Below, in pieces: positions 8,239 through 16,635 of a DNA stretch of 64,000 nucleotides (within the stretch, counting starts at the first letter, position 1; every line of letters starts with the position of its first letter). The notes beneath the pieces are model-generated. The model did not search any database, was not told the origin of the DNA, and worked only from the letters and a program-made list of their open reading frames with translations. Source of the stretch: Flavobacterium sp. ov086 (GTDB taxonomy: Bacteria; Bacteroidota; Bacteroidia; Flavobacteriales; Flavobacteriaceae); assembly GCF_900187965.1 (NCBI RefSeq), contig NZ_FZNL01000001.1:124001-188000 (forward strand), given 5' to 3'. The position numbers were made by a program, and so were the translations under genes.

Positions 8239-8640
8239 GTGCAAATGTCAAAGTCTCAAAAAATAGAACTATCCATTATTGCATTAGCGGCTATAATTTT
8301 CTTAACCGTTTTTTTAAATCTTAAAAACTTACATATAAAATTTTACAATAAAACCGGAGAAGACATTGATTCATTGGTTGTTGGCGACACCTATATTGGA
8401 CAAATTAAAAAAGATAGCTCAACTGAATTTATAAATTTTAAAGGCTTACTGTTTGATAGCGGCTTCCCGAGAGAGAAAATAACTGCTATTATAAACAAAA
8501 AGAAATTACACCATATCAATGGGAGCTGGTGTGCCTCAGGAAGGAAAATGGTAACTGAGGGAGAAATTATTTACGACATACAAATCGACTCTGATAAAAA
8601 TGGAAATCCTTATTTAAACTTACAAAACCCTTATCAATAG
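8239..8640 (+). CDS. membrane-anchored protein, tandem copy 1
   Basis: A 133-residue protein of unknown function: one N-terminal anchor (residues 10-25) then a soluble domain. It is clearly homologous to the next gene over its first 80 residues (FLNLKNLHIKFYNKTGEDID and LFDSGFPREKI matching LFDSGIPYEQI). The start needs a choice. GTG at 8239 aligns exactly with the ATG of copy 2 (MQMSK vs MQLSK). An ATG two codons later at 8245 is the alternative. Confidence 0.55.
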   Translation: MQMSKSQKIELSIIALAAIIFLTVFLNLKNLHIKFYNKTGEDIDSLVVGDTYIGQIKKDSSTEFINFKGLLFDSGFPREKITAIINKKKLHHINGSWCASGRKMVTEGEIIYDIQIDSDKNGNPYLNLQNPYQ

Positions 8641-8734
8641 AACTTCTTAGAAAACATAAAAAAAACCTCCAATTAAAGCAAGAAGTAATTCATATTATAC
8701 TCATTTTATTTCTTAACAAATCTTCATAAAAGGG

Positions 8735-9157
8735 ATGCAATTATCAAAACAAAGAAAAACAGAAATCATAATCTTTATTATTTTGATAATAATCGGTTTT
8801 GCATTTTACCTGAATTTCAAAAATCTACATGTAAAATTCTACAACAAAACTGGAGAAAATATTGATTCATTGGTTGTTGCAGGAACTTTAATTGGTCATT
8901 TGAAAAATGGTGGTTCAACAGAATATATAAATTATAAAGAATTTCTTTTTGATAGCGGAATCCCATACGAACAAATTAGTGGATCCATAAAGGACAAAAA
9001 AATACATGAACTCAATTGGAGCGATTGCGGAACAGAAAGAAACAAAGAATCTAAAGGATCTTATGTTTTTGACTTGAAAAAAGCACTAGATGAAGAAGGA
9101 AAAACTTGTTTATATCTAGTTGAGCATAATCAAAAAATCTTTTGGGAAGAAGAGTAA
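8735..9157 (+). CDS. membrane-anchored protein, tandem copy 2
   Basis: A 140-residue paralog of the preceding gene. It has an anchor at residues 9-25 (IIIFIILIIIGFAFYLNF), then the shared NKTGENIDSLVVAGTLIGHL and DSGIPYEQISG segments. The C-terminal third diverges from copy 1. The function is unknown. The pair looks like a recent local duplication. It ends just before the long perfect inverted repeat at 9172-9271. Confidence 0.55.
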   Translation: MQLSKQRKTEIIIFIILIIIGFAFYLNFKNLHVKFYNKTGENIDSLVVAGTLIGHLKNGGSTEYINYKEFLFDSGIPYEQISGSIKDKKIHELNWSDCGTERNKESKGSYVFDLKKALDEEGKTCLYLVEHNQKIFWEEE

Positions 9158-9171
9158 ATCCACCAAGTTTG

Positions 9172-9271
9172 TCATTTCGAGCGAAGGGAGAAATCTTCGC
9201 GAGTAACTCCGCAACGAGAATCCAATCTTTGTCGAGCTTCTCGCGAAGATTTCTCCCTTCGCTCGAAATGA
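9172..9271. repeat. 100-bp inverted repeat with perfect 32-bp arms
   Basis: Arms 9172-9203 and 9240-9271 are exact reverse complements, with outer motif TCATTTCGAGCGAAGGGAG, around a 36-base loop. It belongs to the same family as 6649-6750 and 63405-63528. It sits between converging genes and could work as a bidirectional mRNA 3' end. Confidence 0.85.
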
Positions 9272-9377
9272 ACTGTGCGTAAAAAAAAACTTTGTCAAAG
9301 TTTAAAATTTTGACAAAGGTCTCTCGTATAGTTCGGAATTTGGTCCCGAAGCCTCGGGATATAAAATTGGAATTTCA

Positions 9378-10037
9378 TTACACCTTTAATAATTCCAGAA
9401 TCTTATCAACATTAATTTCGCTGTAATCGTTGATATAAAAACTACATGGTGGCAAATACTCTTTTGTATGCGTACTCAAAACGCCAACAACTTTCATTCC
9501 GGCATTTAGTCCCGCTGTAACTCCCGAGAAAGAATCTTCGAAAACTACACAATCAGACGGAGAAACGCCAACACGTTTGGCAGATTCCAGATACACTTCG
9601 GGATTTGGTTTATGAAACGTTACGTCTTCGCTTGACATCATAGAATCCATTTTGTCAGCGATTTTTAAGGCGCTTATAATCAAATCAAGATTGGCGCGCG
9701 GTGCCGAAGTTGCAACAGCAGTTTTAAAACCTCGAGATTTCAATTCGCTTAAAAATTCCAAATAATGCGGAATCGTATCGACTTTGTCTTTATAAATCTC
9801 CCGAAACATGGCTTCTTTTTCATCTTCGAGTTTTATAAGTTCGTCTCCCGCAATTGGGCGCTTGAAGAAATGCGTCATAATATAACTATTATGTTTTCCG
9901 TACATATGTTCTTCAAATTCTTCGTTGGTATAAGGAATTTGATATTTATCGAAAAATGCCTCGAAAGCCTTTACATGATGCGGATTCGTGTGAGAAATCA
10001 CGCCATCCATATCAAAAATAACACATTGCTGCTTCAT
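9378..10037 (-). CDS. HAD-family phosphatase / beta-phosphoglucomutase-like
   Basis: A 219-residue cytoplasmic haloacid dehalogenase-type hydrolase. The start is the ATG at 10035-10037 (MKQQCVIFDMDGVISHT). The upstream extension to 10139 runs into repeat sequence and lacks family similarity. Motif I is FDMDGV with the nucleophile and acid/base Asp pair. Motif II lies in TAVATSAPRAN, the Lys is in FHKPNPEVY, and motif III is VVFEDSFSGV. The cap domain is the four-helix type of the phosphoglucomutase/phosphatase branch. The true substrate is unknown. Confidence 0.88.
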   Translation of the reverse strand: MKQQCVIFDMDGVISHTNPHHVKAFEAFFDKYQIPYTNEEFEEHMYGKHNSYIMTHFFKRPIAGDELIKLEDEKEAMFREIYKDKVDTIPHYLEFLSELKSRGFKTAVATSAPRANLDLIISALKIADKMDSMMSSEDVTFHKPNPEVYLESAKRVGVSPSDCVVFEDSFSGVTAGLNAGMKVVGVLSTHTKEYLPPCSFYINDYSEINVDKILELLKV

Positions 10038-10447
10038 TGTATATTTTGTTTTTTTAACGGTTGCAAGATAAGTTTTTCCGCAGAGTTGCACAGAGGTTTC
10101 TCGCAGAGATTTGCTAAGATTTATTTTTAAATCTCGCAAAGACGCAAAGTTTTTTGTTTCACGCAGATTTTAAAAAGATTTAAGCAGATAAACGCAGATA
10201 TTATTATAATCAAAAATAAATCTGCTAAAATCTGTAGAATCTGCGTGAAAAAAATCCTTTAAATCTTCTAATCTGTGGTTTAAAAAAAACTTTGCGCCTT
10301 TGCTCCCGATAGCTATCGGGATTGCGAGATTAAACCCGACAAAGATTGGGTTTTCGTTGCGGAGTTTCTTGCGTGTCCTTCGACTTCGCTCAGGATGACA
10401 AAAAATGCGAACAACTTTGAACCTGAAACCTGAAACAAAAAAACATT
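10038..10447. repeat. intergenic repeats (CACGCAGATT / AATCTGCGTG family and GATAGCTATC palindrome)
   Basis: No gene. It holds an inverted pair built on CACGCAGATTTTAAAAAGAT and its complement (about 10160-10250), also seen at 14830-14935, 36240-36325, 37810-37910 and 55180-55240. There is also a perfect 18-bp palindrome TCCCGATAGCTATCGGGA at 10304-10321, and a CTTCGACTTCGCTCAGGATG segment near 10377. Confidence 0.7.
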
Positions 10448-12031
10448 TTACCCTATCCAAATCTTGCTCTTAACCAACGTCATTGTTTGTCTTAAATGCT
10501 GATTACAAGCAATAAGAATAATTAAAACCACAAGACCATAACCTACAATAGTATAAATCTCCATATCGGCCAGTAAAGTCGATTGTTTGGCAACGGTGCT
10601 AAAAACTTTTTTGAGCGCTAATGTATTTGATTCGTCAAGCGAATATCCTTTTGCGGCAAAACTTTGAGCGGTTTTCGCGATCGTTTCCTGAGCTTGTGGA
10701 TTATCTCCGGTTACAAACTGACTCAACTTTAAGAAGTGTTTTTTATTCAGGAATGCCATTGCGTTCTGCATTACACAAAATCCAATTGTGCTTCCCCAGA
10801 AACGTCCTGAAACGCCAACAATTCCCGAAGAAACCGCCATTTTTGCCGGAACCGATGATGTGGTGAATAATATTAACGGAACAAATAAAAACCCAACGCC
10901 AATACCTTGCAAAACATACGGAATGATAATATCTGATAAAGCGACATCTGGCACAAAAAGAAACGTAAACCAAAAGTGGAATAACGCAATTAGCGAAAAA
11001 CCTATTATAAAAATGATTTTGGTAGAAACAGATTTCATCAGAAAATAAGCGGCTAAAATTAATCCAATTACATTTCCTAGTCCGTTTATGTATTGTACGC
11101 CCGCAACTCGGGACGGATCCCAATTCCAGATCGAATACATTGCCGAATGACAAAGACTTAGCGTGGCTCTACTGATGTAAAAAAGGAAGAACAATAAAAA
11201 CCCAATTCGGAGATTGGCGTATTTAAAAACTTCAAAATTAAAAGTTGGTCTTTTTACCAAAAGCTCTTTAAAGATGAATAAACCTCCCGTAATAAGCGCA
11301 ATCATTAACATTAAAACCATTTGAGAAGACTCAAACCAATACTTTTTTTCGGCATAAACAAAAAAGTAAGCACCGCAAAGAATCGCCGTTAAAACCAAAA
11401 TATAACTGATCCAGTCGATTTGATACAACGGAATTTTCTTTGTGATTCTATGTCCGCGGAAAGTAACGAGAATCAAAAAGACATTCAGAACCTGAAGTCC
11501 GCCCGAAACATACAACATGTATTTCCAATCGTAATGATCCAGAAACCAAACGGCGATATTCATAATAAAAGGCGTTGACAATAACAATGATCCGTAATAA
11601 AAGGAGAAACCAATTATGATGGCGTTTTTAGAATTAAATTGCTCGATCAACAATTGTCTGATCGTAATTACCGGAAGCGCCATTAAAATTCCTTCGGCAA
11701 CACGCAGCAATAAAAAGACATAAAAATTGGTAATATATGCAGATGAAATTATCGTAATCCCAATAATGGAATAAACCGCCATCAAATAATTCTTGGCAGG
11801 AAAAAAACTCGAAAATCTACTTTCAATCAAAATCGTGGCCAGCAAAGTTCCGTATGTAACACACATTGCAAACTGCAAATCTTCCGGCTCAATGTCCAGA
11901 AAACTTGCTGCATAGGTTACGTTTGAAGTATAAACTCCCAATAAAATCATGGAATGCAAGAGACAGACAAACAAAATAATAATGATTGCCCATTTTGGAA
12001 CCCAGGATTTAAAAATACTTTTATCTTCCAT
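10448..12031 (-). CDS. MFS drug efflux permease (DHA2/EmrB-like)
   Basis: A 527-residue inner-membrane transporter with about 14 hydrophobic helices, the size and layout of the DHA2 (EmrB/QacA) proton antiporters. The start is the ATG at 12029-12031 (MEDKSIFKSWVPKWAIIIIL), one base after the HlyD stop. It is the third gene of a TolC-HlyD-MFS operon, so it is expected to export drugs or other toxic amphiphiles through the adaptor and outer-membrane channel. The N-terminal sequence is not the classic QacA type. It resembles the Bacteroidota branch of EmrB-like permeases. Substrate unknown. Confidence 0.88.
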   Translation of the reverse strand: MEDKSIFKSWVPKWAIIIILFVCLLHSMILLGVYTSNVTYAASFLDIEPEDLQFAMCVTYGTLLATILIESRFSSFFPAKNYLMAVYSIIGITIISSAYITNFYVFLLLRVAEGILMALPVITIRQLLIEQFNSKNAIIIGFSFYYGSLLLSTPFIMNIAVWFLDHYDWKYMLYVSGGLQVLNVFLILVTFRGHRITKKIPLYQIDWISYILVLTAILCGAYFFVYAEKKYWFESSQMVLMLMIALITGGLFIFKELLVKRPTFNFEVFKYANLRIGFLLFFLFYISRATLSLCHSAMYSIWNWDPSRVAGVQYINGLGNVIGLILAAYFLMKSVSTKIIFIIGFSLIALFHFWFTFLFVPDVALSDIIIPYVLQGIGVGFLFVPLILFTTSSVPAKMAVSSGIVGVSGRFWGSTIGFCVMQNAMAFLNKKHFLKLSQFVTGDNPQAQETIAKTAQSFAAKGYSLDESNTLALKKVFSTVAKQSTLLADMEIYTIVGYGLVVLIILIACNQHLRQTMTLVKSKIWIG

Positions 12032-12032
12032 T

Positions 12033-13085
12033 TTAATTATGCTCAGCAATAACCGTGATATTCATTCCGGCTCTTAAAAAGTCAGCTTGTTTATTGGTTT
12101 CTTTCAATTGAATTCTAACCGGAATTCTTTGTTCGATTTTCACAAAGTTTCCTGTTGCATTATCCGGAGGCAATAACGAAAATCTCGCGCCACTTGCAGG
12201 AGATAATGAAGTAATGATTCCCGTAAATTCTTTACCACTCAAAGCATCGGCCTGAATGCGAACTTCCTGACCAACGGTTAAATACTGCAATTGCGTTTCT
12301 TTGAAATTGGCTGTAATCCATTTTTCTTTACTTACTATAGAAAGCAATGATTGTCCTTCCTTAACCATTTGTCCCGGTTGCAAAGTTCTCTTGCCAACCC
12401 AACCGTCATAAGGCGCAGTAATTATAGTGTACGAAAGAAACAATGCCGCATTATCGGCAACAGCTTGTTTCGACGCAATATTAGTTTGCATGGTAGGAAC
12501 ATTTGCCTGAGCCTGAGACGTACTTAAATTTGAAGATTGAATTCGATCTCGCATTTCCTGAAAATGTGCTTGCGCCGATTCGTAATCTGCTCGTACTTTC
12601 TCTAATTGTTGCGATGTTGCAGCTTCGTCTTTTACCAAAGCCTGATAACGCTCGTATTCTAGTTTTGTTTTCCAAAGATTGGTTTTTGCCGCCGCTAATT
12701 GCGACTCGCCAATTGTGGTTGTACTTGCTGTTGTCGCCACATTTTTTTCGGCAACAACGCTGCTTTGTTTCGCACTTTGAACATCGGCAAGAGCCACATT
12801 CAATTTTGATTTGTATTCTCTATTATCAATCACAACCAAAGTATCGCCTTTATTCACAAACTGATTTTCTTCAAAACGAACTTCCTGCACATAACCCGTA
12901 ATACGCGACATAATAGGCATTACATATTGTTCGACCTGAGCGTCATTGGTTTCTTCGTGATTGCTATTGAACATATAAAACCAAATTCCTAAAATGATTC
13001 CGCTTGCCACCAATACGCAAGCAATAATTGTTATTAATACATGAAACGTTCTGTTTCTTCTAGTTTCATTTTTTATCTTAACCAT
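12033..13085 (-). CDS. HlyD/EmrA family membrane fusion protein
   Basis: A 350-residue periplasmic adaptor with one N-terminal anchor (residues 13-34, VLITIIACVLVASGIILGIW). It then has a split biotinyl-lipoyl-like domain (VRFEENQFVNKGDTLVVID and later TAPYDGWVGKRTLQPGQMV). Between the halves lies a helical hairpin rich in Ala/Gln and predicted coiled coil (about residues 85-205). A beta-barrel domain forms the rest. It links the MFS permease to the TolC-like channel. Its stop at 12033-12035 lies one base from the MFS ATG, which implies translational coupling. Confidence 0.92.
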   Translation of the reverse strand: MVKIKNETRRNRTFHVLITIIACVLVASGIILGIWFYMFNSNHEETNDAQVEQYVMPIMSRITGYVQEVRFEENQFVNKGDTLVVIDNREYKSKLNVALADVQSAKQSSVVAEKNVATTASTTTIGESQLAAAKTNLWKTKLEYERYQALVKDEAATSQQLEKVRADYESAQAHFQEMRDRIQSSNLSTSQAQANVPTMQTNIASKQAVADNAALFLSYTIITAPYDGWVGKRTLQPGQMVKEGQSLLSIVSKEKWITANFKETQLQYLTVGQEVRIQADALSGKEFTGIITSLSPASGARFSLLPPDNATGNFVKIEQRIPVRIQLKETNKQADFLRAGMNITVIAEHN

Positions 13086-13130
13086 ATTATTTTATATTCT
13101 TTATTTCTATTTTCTATTCTCTTGCTTCCA

Positions 13131-13268
13131 AAATCCAAAATCTTCCGCCAAAATCTTGCTTCTAGCATCTTCCGCCAACATCTTGCTTCTAGCATCTTTC
13201 TTCTAGCATCTTTCTTCTAGCATCTTTCTTCTAACATCTTTTCTCTAACATCTTTTCTCTAACATCTA
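13131..13268. repeat. degenerate 14-bp tandem repeat
   Basis: Units of the form ATCTTTCTTCTAGC run head to tail between the tolC-like and hlyD-like genes. The period is clearest from 13190 on. The last unit includes the TAG stop of the TolC gene. It lies inside a presumed operon, so it may affect how much of the message continues. Confidence 0.7.
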
Positions 13269-14621
13269 ACTTTCCGGCATAATCCCCGCGGTGTGCAACA
13301 ATTCATAATGTTTAAGAATCGCGTCCAATCGGGTAGAAATCTTATTGTATTTCGCCTGTAATAAAGCATTGTCGGCATCAACCATTTCAGTTATTAAAAC
13401 CAATTGGTTAAGGTATTTTAATTTTACGATTCGGTAATTTTCATTGGCCAAATCCAAAGCTTTATCAACAACCACAAATTTTTCAAGGATTTCCTGATAT
13501 TGGGTATGTTCTTTAAAAAGCTTGTCCTGAATTTCATCTTTTGTAATTTCAGACTGCATTTTTTGCCATTCGATTTGTGTCGTAGCTTGTTGCACTTTTA
13601 CCTTATTTTTATACAAAGCCGAAATATCAAAATGCGCTTCTATACCTATTTGCCCTAAAGTATATAAGTATGGATTTGGCGGAAAAAATTTGTAATTTGG
13701 ATAATAAAAACCATAATTCCCAAAGAAGTTTACCGTTGGCAAATAATTTGCTTTCACCAACTTCAATTCTGTTTTTTTGATATTTAATTCCTGGCTTGCG
13801 ATTCGCATTTCTTCGTTCTGAAAAGCTTTGTTTAGATAAAAATCATACGGATCAAGACCATTCATTTCATCGATATTTGCCGTAGTATCAATCGCCATTT
13901 CTTCGTTTTCAGGAAGCTGAATCAAAGTCTTTAAATCGTGTAATGCGATTTTTATATTTTTAGAATTTGTCAGCGAATTCAATTCACGGTCCGAAAGCTG
14001 CAATTCCGCTCTGATAACTTCGTTTTTGGTAACCGTTCCGTGTTTTTGCAGCGACTGAACTTCTTTTAATCGGCTTTTTTCTTCTTTGATGTTTTCTTCA
14101 AAAATCTTCTGAAGTTCCATCATTTTATAAATCGCCAGATAATTTGCCACTACTTCGAGCTCGATATCATTCTCGGTCTTTTCTGTTTTTATTTTGGCAA
14201 TTTCATTTTCCTGATTGGCAATTTTGATGGCGTTATTGATCTTATTTCCTGCATAAATTGGCATTTTAAAAGTGGAATTTACCTGATAGATTTCAGGAAT
14301 CGCCTTTGTTACTTCTTTACCATTCAGGAAACCATTTCCTTTGAATTCCGTAATATTGGTAATTCTGGAATACTCACCGTTCAATTCGATTTCCGGCAAA
14401 CGGAGTTCTTTTCTTTCTTTGATGTTTTGCTCAGAGAGCGTAGTCTCTAATTGAGATCTAAGGATTTTTTTATTGTTTTCTTTAGCCAGTTTCACCGCTT
14501 CGTTCAAAGAAACCGAATGAATTTCCTGCGCTTGTAGACTATTAAATGTCAATACAATTAAAAATAGCAACACGATTTTGAGAAAACAATCTTCTGTAGA
14601 ATTTGTTATTTTAAGGAACAT
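13266..14621 (-). CDS. TolC family outer-membrane efflux protein
   Basis: A 451-residue outer-membrane channel. The start is the ATG at 14619-14621 (MFLKITNSTEDCFLKIVLL), giving a signal peptide ending at SLQAQ. The two OEP repeats are visible as long helical, Gln/Glu/Lys-rich halves, each with a family motif (SLNEAVKLAKENNKKILRS at the start; TKNEVIRAELQLSDRELNSL in mid-protein; YLNQLVLITEMVDADNALL near the end). It is the first gene of the efflux operon, followed by HlyD and MFS genes. The 180-bp gap to hlyD is filled with a tandem repeat. Confidence 0.9.
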   Translation of the reverse strand: MFLKITNSTEDCFLKIVLLFLIVLTFNSLQAQEIHSVSLNEAVKLAKENNKKILRSQLETTLSEQNIKERKELRLPEIELNGEYSRITNITEFKGNGFLNGKEVTKAIPEIYQVNSTFKMPIYAGNKINNAIKIANQENEIAKIKTEKTENDIELEVVANYLAIYKMMELQKIFEENIKEEKSRLKEVQSLQKHGTVTKNEVIRAELQLSDRELNSLTNSKNIKIALHDLKTLIQLPENEEMAIDTTANIDEMNGLDPYDFYLNKAFQNEEMRIASQELNIKKTELKLVKANYLPTVNFFGNYGFYYPNYKFFPPNPYLYTLGQIGIEAHFDISALYKNKVKVQQATTQIEWQKMQSEITKDEIQDKLFKEHTQYQEILEKFVVVDKALDLANENYRIVKLKYLNQLVLITEMVDADNALLQAKYNKISTRLDAILKHYELLHTAGIMPES

Positions 14622-14940
14622 GAATGTATAAATATTTTGATACTGCAAAGTTCCTGCATTTTTTTGGTGACTGATAATTCTAAAAAGTCAATAACATATT
14701 CATTTCGGACAAATGTTAAAATCGCATTTCCCGAAAACGTTATATTAAAATACTGATAAACAAAACATTAAAAAAAATACCATGCTTTGAAGGTTTCACG
14801 CTCCCGATAGCTATCGAGATAAAAGGATTTAGGCAGATATACGCAGATAATTTTATTTCTTAGGAAAGTTTAGCGCAGATTTAGATAAATACTTTTTAAA
14901 TAAATCTGCGCTGATCTGCCAAATCTGCGTGAAATATTTT
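14622..14940. repeat. spacer with CGCAGAT-type inverted repeat
   Basis: Separates the AraC gene from the efflux operon. It includes an imperfect GATAGCTATC palindrome at 14802-14819 and the GCAGATATACGCAGAT / AATCTGCGCTGATCTGC inverted pair at about 14830-14935. No gene is seen. The operon promoter must lie here or just upstream of 14621 but no clean TTG/TAnnTTTG pair stands out. Confidence 0.5.
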
Positions 14941-15762
14941 CTATTTTTTTCTCAAGACATTCTCTCCATTCAAATAATCGGAAGGACGTTGACCGAGGAT
15001 TTTGAAGAATGTATTACTAAATGTCGGTACACTACTATAGCCTACTTCCTGCGCCACTTCTTTGACCGAAAGTTTTCTGTCAAGCAGAAGCTCAATCGCT
15101 TTTAGAATTCTACGAATAGTATAATATTGAATAAATGACATTCCGAGATCTTTCTGGAATAAGCGATACAAAGAGCGTTCGCTATAACCAAATTCATGCG
15201 CAACCTCCGAAAACAGAATTGTTTCTCCTAGATTATTTTCAACATGACGCAAGATCTTACTTAAACGCACATCTTTCGGCTGTGGCAATTCTAAAGGTAA
15301 ATTACTCAGACATATTTGCGGAAGAATAGCTTTAATGGCTTTTGCAATCACAAAATTTGGAGAACCTTTCTTTAAATCGCCATTCCATTGATTGGTGAAA
15401 AGCATCATTTGAAGCAGTAAATTATTCACCGGATAAATACCTTCGTTTTGATAAAAAGCATCTTCGTCTTTTTCTACCGGAAAGTATAGATTACGCATCA
15501 TTACATTCTCAGACTTGGGATGGATACTGTGTTCAACTCCAGCCGGAAGCCATATCAAATGTCGAGCAGGTAAAAAATAAGTTTTGGTTTCAGTAGTCAC
15601 AAAAACAACATCGCCTTCGGCATACAGTAATTGTGCTTTATCATGTTTGTGTGTGGTAACAAACAATTCTCCCATTAAATCATGATGACAATAAATACTC
15701 TTTTTATCAGCATCAACTTTTTTAATGTAATACTTCTCAATTTTATTATTGAATTGTTCCAT
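14941..15762 (-). CDS. AraC-family transcriptional regulator
   Basis: A 273-residue regulator. The N-terminal half is a cupin-like sensing domain (FVTTHKHDKAQLLYAEGDVV and LPARHLIWLPAGVEHS). The C-terminal 100 residues hold two HTH motifs: ILFSEVAHEFGYSERSLYRL, then SVKEVAQEVGYSSVPTFSNT followed by FKILGQRPSDY, the AraC signature. It lies immediately upstream of and in the same direction as the TolC-HlyD-MFS operon. It is therefore the likely regulator of that pump, responding to an unknown small molecule. Confidence 0.92.
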   Translation of the reverse strand: MEQFNNKIEKYYIKKVDADKKSIYCHHDLMGELFVTTHKHDKAQLLYAEGDVVFVTTETKTYFLPARHLIWLPAGVEHSIHPKSENVMMRNLYFPVEKDEDAFYQNEGIYPVNNLLLQMMLFTNQWNGDLKKGSPNFVIAKAIKAILPQICLSNLPLELPQPKDVRLSKILRHVENNLGETILFSEVAHEFGYSERSLYRLFQKDLGMSFIQYYTIRRILKAIELLLDRKLSVKEVAQEVGYSSVPTFSNTFFKILGQRPSDYLNGENVLRKK

Positions 15763-15875
15763 TGAAGCCTAATACGACGGTTTTATAATATTAAATATAA
15801 GAAGAAATAAAATTTAAATTCAAAATTCCCAGGTTGGATTGTAAATATTTAACCGCAAAGCCCGCAAGGTAAAAA

Positions 15876-15918
15876 CGCAAAGTTCGCAAAGCTTAAATAA
15901 AACTTTGCGAACTTTGCG
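15876..15918. repeat. GCAAAGTTCGCAAAG hairpin repeat
   Basis: Arms CGCAAAGTTCGCAAAG (15876-15891) and CTTTGCGAACTTTGCG (15903-15918) with an 11-base loop. Related units occur at 16240-16465, 59645-59835 and 62102-62245. In this 230-bp spacer there is no gene besides the tRNA terminator. Confidence 0.75.
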
Positions 15919-15954
15919 TAAATCTTAGCGCTCTTTGCAATTAAGCATAAAAAA

Positions 15955-15984
15955 TAAAAAAGCCTTTCCGTTAAGAAAGGCTTC
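15955..15984 (-). terminator. terminator of tRNA-Asp copy 1
   Basis: On the minus strand AAGCCTTTC pairs with GAAAGGCTT and is followed by a T run, 12 bases after the tRNA. Confidence 0.75.
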
Positions 15985-15995
15985 TTCCAATATTG

Positions 15996-16069
15996 CGGTC
16001 TGGACGGGACTCGAACCCGCGACCCCATGCGTGACAGGCATGTATTCTAACCAACTGAACTACCAAACC
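15996..16069 (-). tRNA. tRNA-Asp (GUC), copy 1
   Basis: On the minus strand GGTTTGG pairs with CCAGACC (one G-U). The anticodon stem CATGC/GCATG holds loop CTGTCAC with anticodon GTC. The T-loop is GGTTCGAGTCC and the discriminator is G. CCA is not encoded. It is identical in sequence to the copy at 16636-16709. It has its own promoter and terminator. Confidence 0.95.
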
Positions 16070-16088
16070 AACTGCGTTATTGTGAGTG

Positions 16089-16118
16089 CAAAAATACAAC
16101 AGAAGTTGGATTCTGCAA
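16089..16118 (-). promoter_or_regulatory. promoter of tRNA-Asp copy 1
   Basis: Minus strand: TTG (16116-16118), 19-base spacer, TATTTTTG (16089-16096). Confidence 0.7.
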
Positions 16119-16140
16119 GGGTTTTTGCGAATAAAAATTG

Positions 16141-16483
16141 AAATTTTTTTAACGAACTGATTTTAAATAAATTCCAAACCTAAATCCCGACGCTTCGGGA
16201 CCAAATTCCAGATATAAAAAGCTAAAAAGTCGAATTTAACCGCAAAGTGCGCAAAGTTTTCATGTATGATTGGTCTTAAAAACACAAAGTTCACAAAGCT
16301 GTGTATTGAACCAACTTTGTAAACTTTGTGTTTTCTCAACATAGTATAAAGTAAAACCTTTGTGACCTTTGCGGTTAAAAAACATAAGTAAAAACAAAAA
16401 GTCCGCAAAGCTTAAAAAAAACTTTGCGGACTTTGCGTAAATCTTAGCGCTCTTTGCGGTTAAATCAAAAGTGTCCTAAATCA
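16141..16483. repeat. repeat-filled spacer between tRNA-Asp copies
   Basis: No gene. It contains a CCCGACGCTTCGGGA near-palindrome around 16187-16200, and several units of the CGCAAAG / CTTTGCG inverted family. One is a large hairpin at about 16386-16465 nearly identical to 15876-15945. Confidence 0.6.
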
Positions 16484-16560
16484 AAAAAGCCATCCACAAA
16501 AGTGGAAAGCTTTTCATTGGTCTAACTACTAAACCAGCTACGAGTTACAAAGTCGTAGCA
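16484..16560 (-). pseudogene. possible decayed third tRNA unit
   Basis: On the minus strand GGTTTAGTAGTTAGACC (16519-16535) resembles the 5' acceptor and D-arm of the neighbouring tRNA-Asp genes. It is preceded by a CTTTG element and followed directly by a terminator-like stem (16486-16513). The anticodon and T arms are missing. This is a reading by eye and may be coincidence. Confidence 0.3.
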
Positions 16561-16595
16561 AACAACACAACTAATCTTAGATACCGTTTTTGGGC

Positions 16596-16625
16596 AAAAA
16601 AGCCTTTCTTAACAGAAAGGCTTTT
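16596..16625 (-). terminator. terminator of tRNA-Asp copy 2
   Basis: Minus-strand stem AAGCCTTTCT / AGAAAGGCTT with T run, the same design as the copy 1 terminator. Confidence 0.75.
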
Positions 16626-16635
16626 CCCAATATTG

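Noticed and set aside
12032..12049. Six extra codons before the MFS transporter ATG
   Set aside because: They would begin with TTG inside the HlyD gene. The ATG at 12029-12031, one base after the HlyD stop, is the natural coupled start.
15935..16141. 68-codon frame across tRNA-Asp copy 1
   Set aside because: It is antisense to the tRNA and made of tRNA and repeat sequence.
16141..16483. Possible CRISPR array from repeated CGCAAAG units
   Set aside because: Units are unequal, inverted rather than direct, with no regular spacers and no cas genes in the window.
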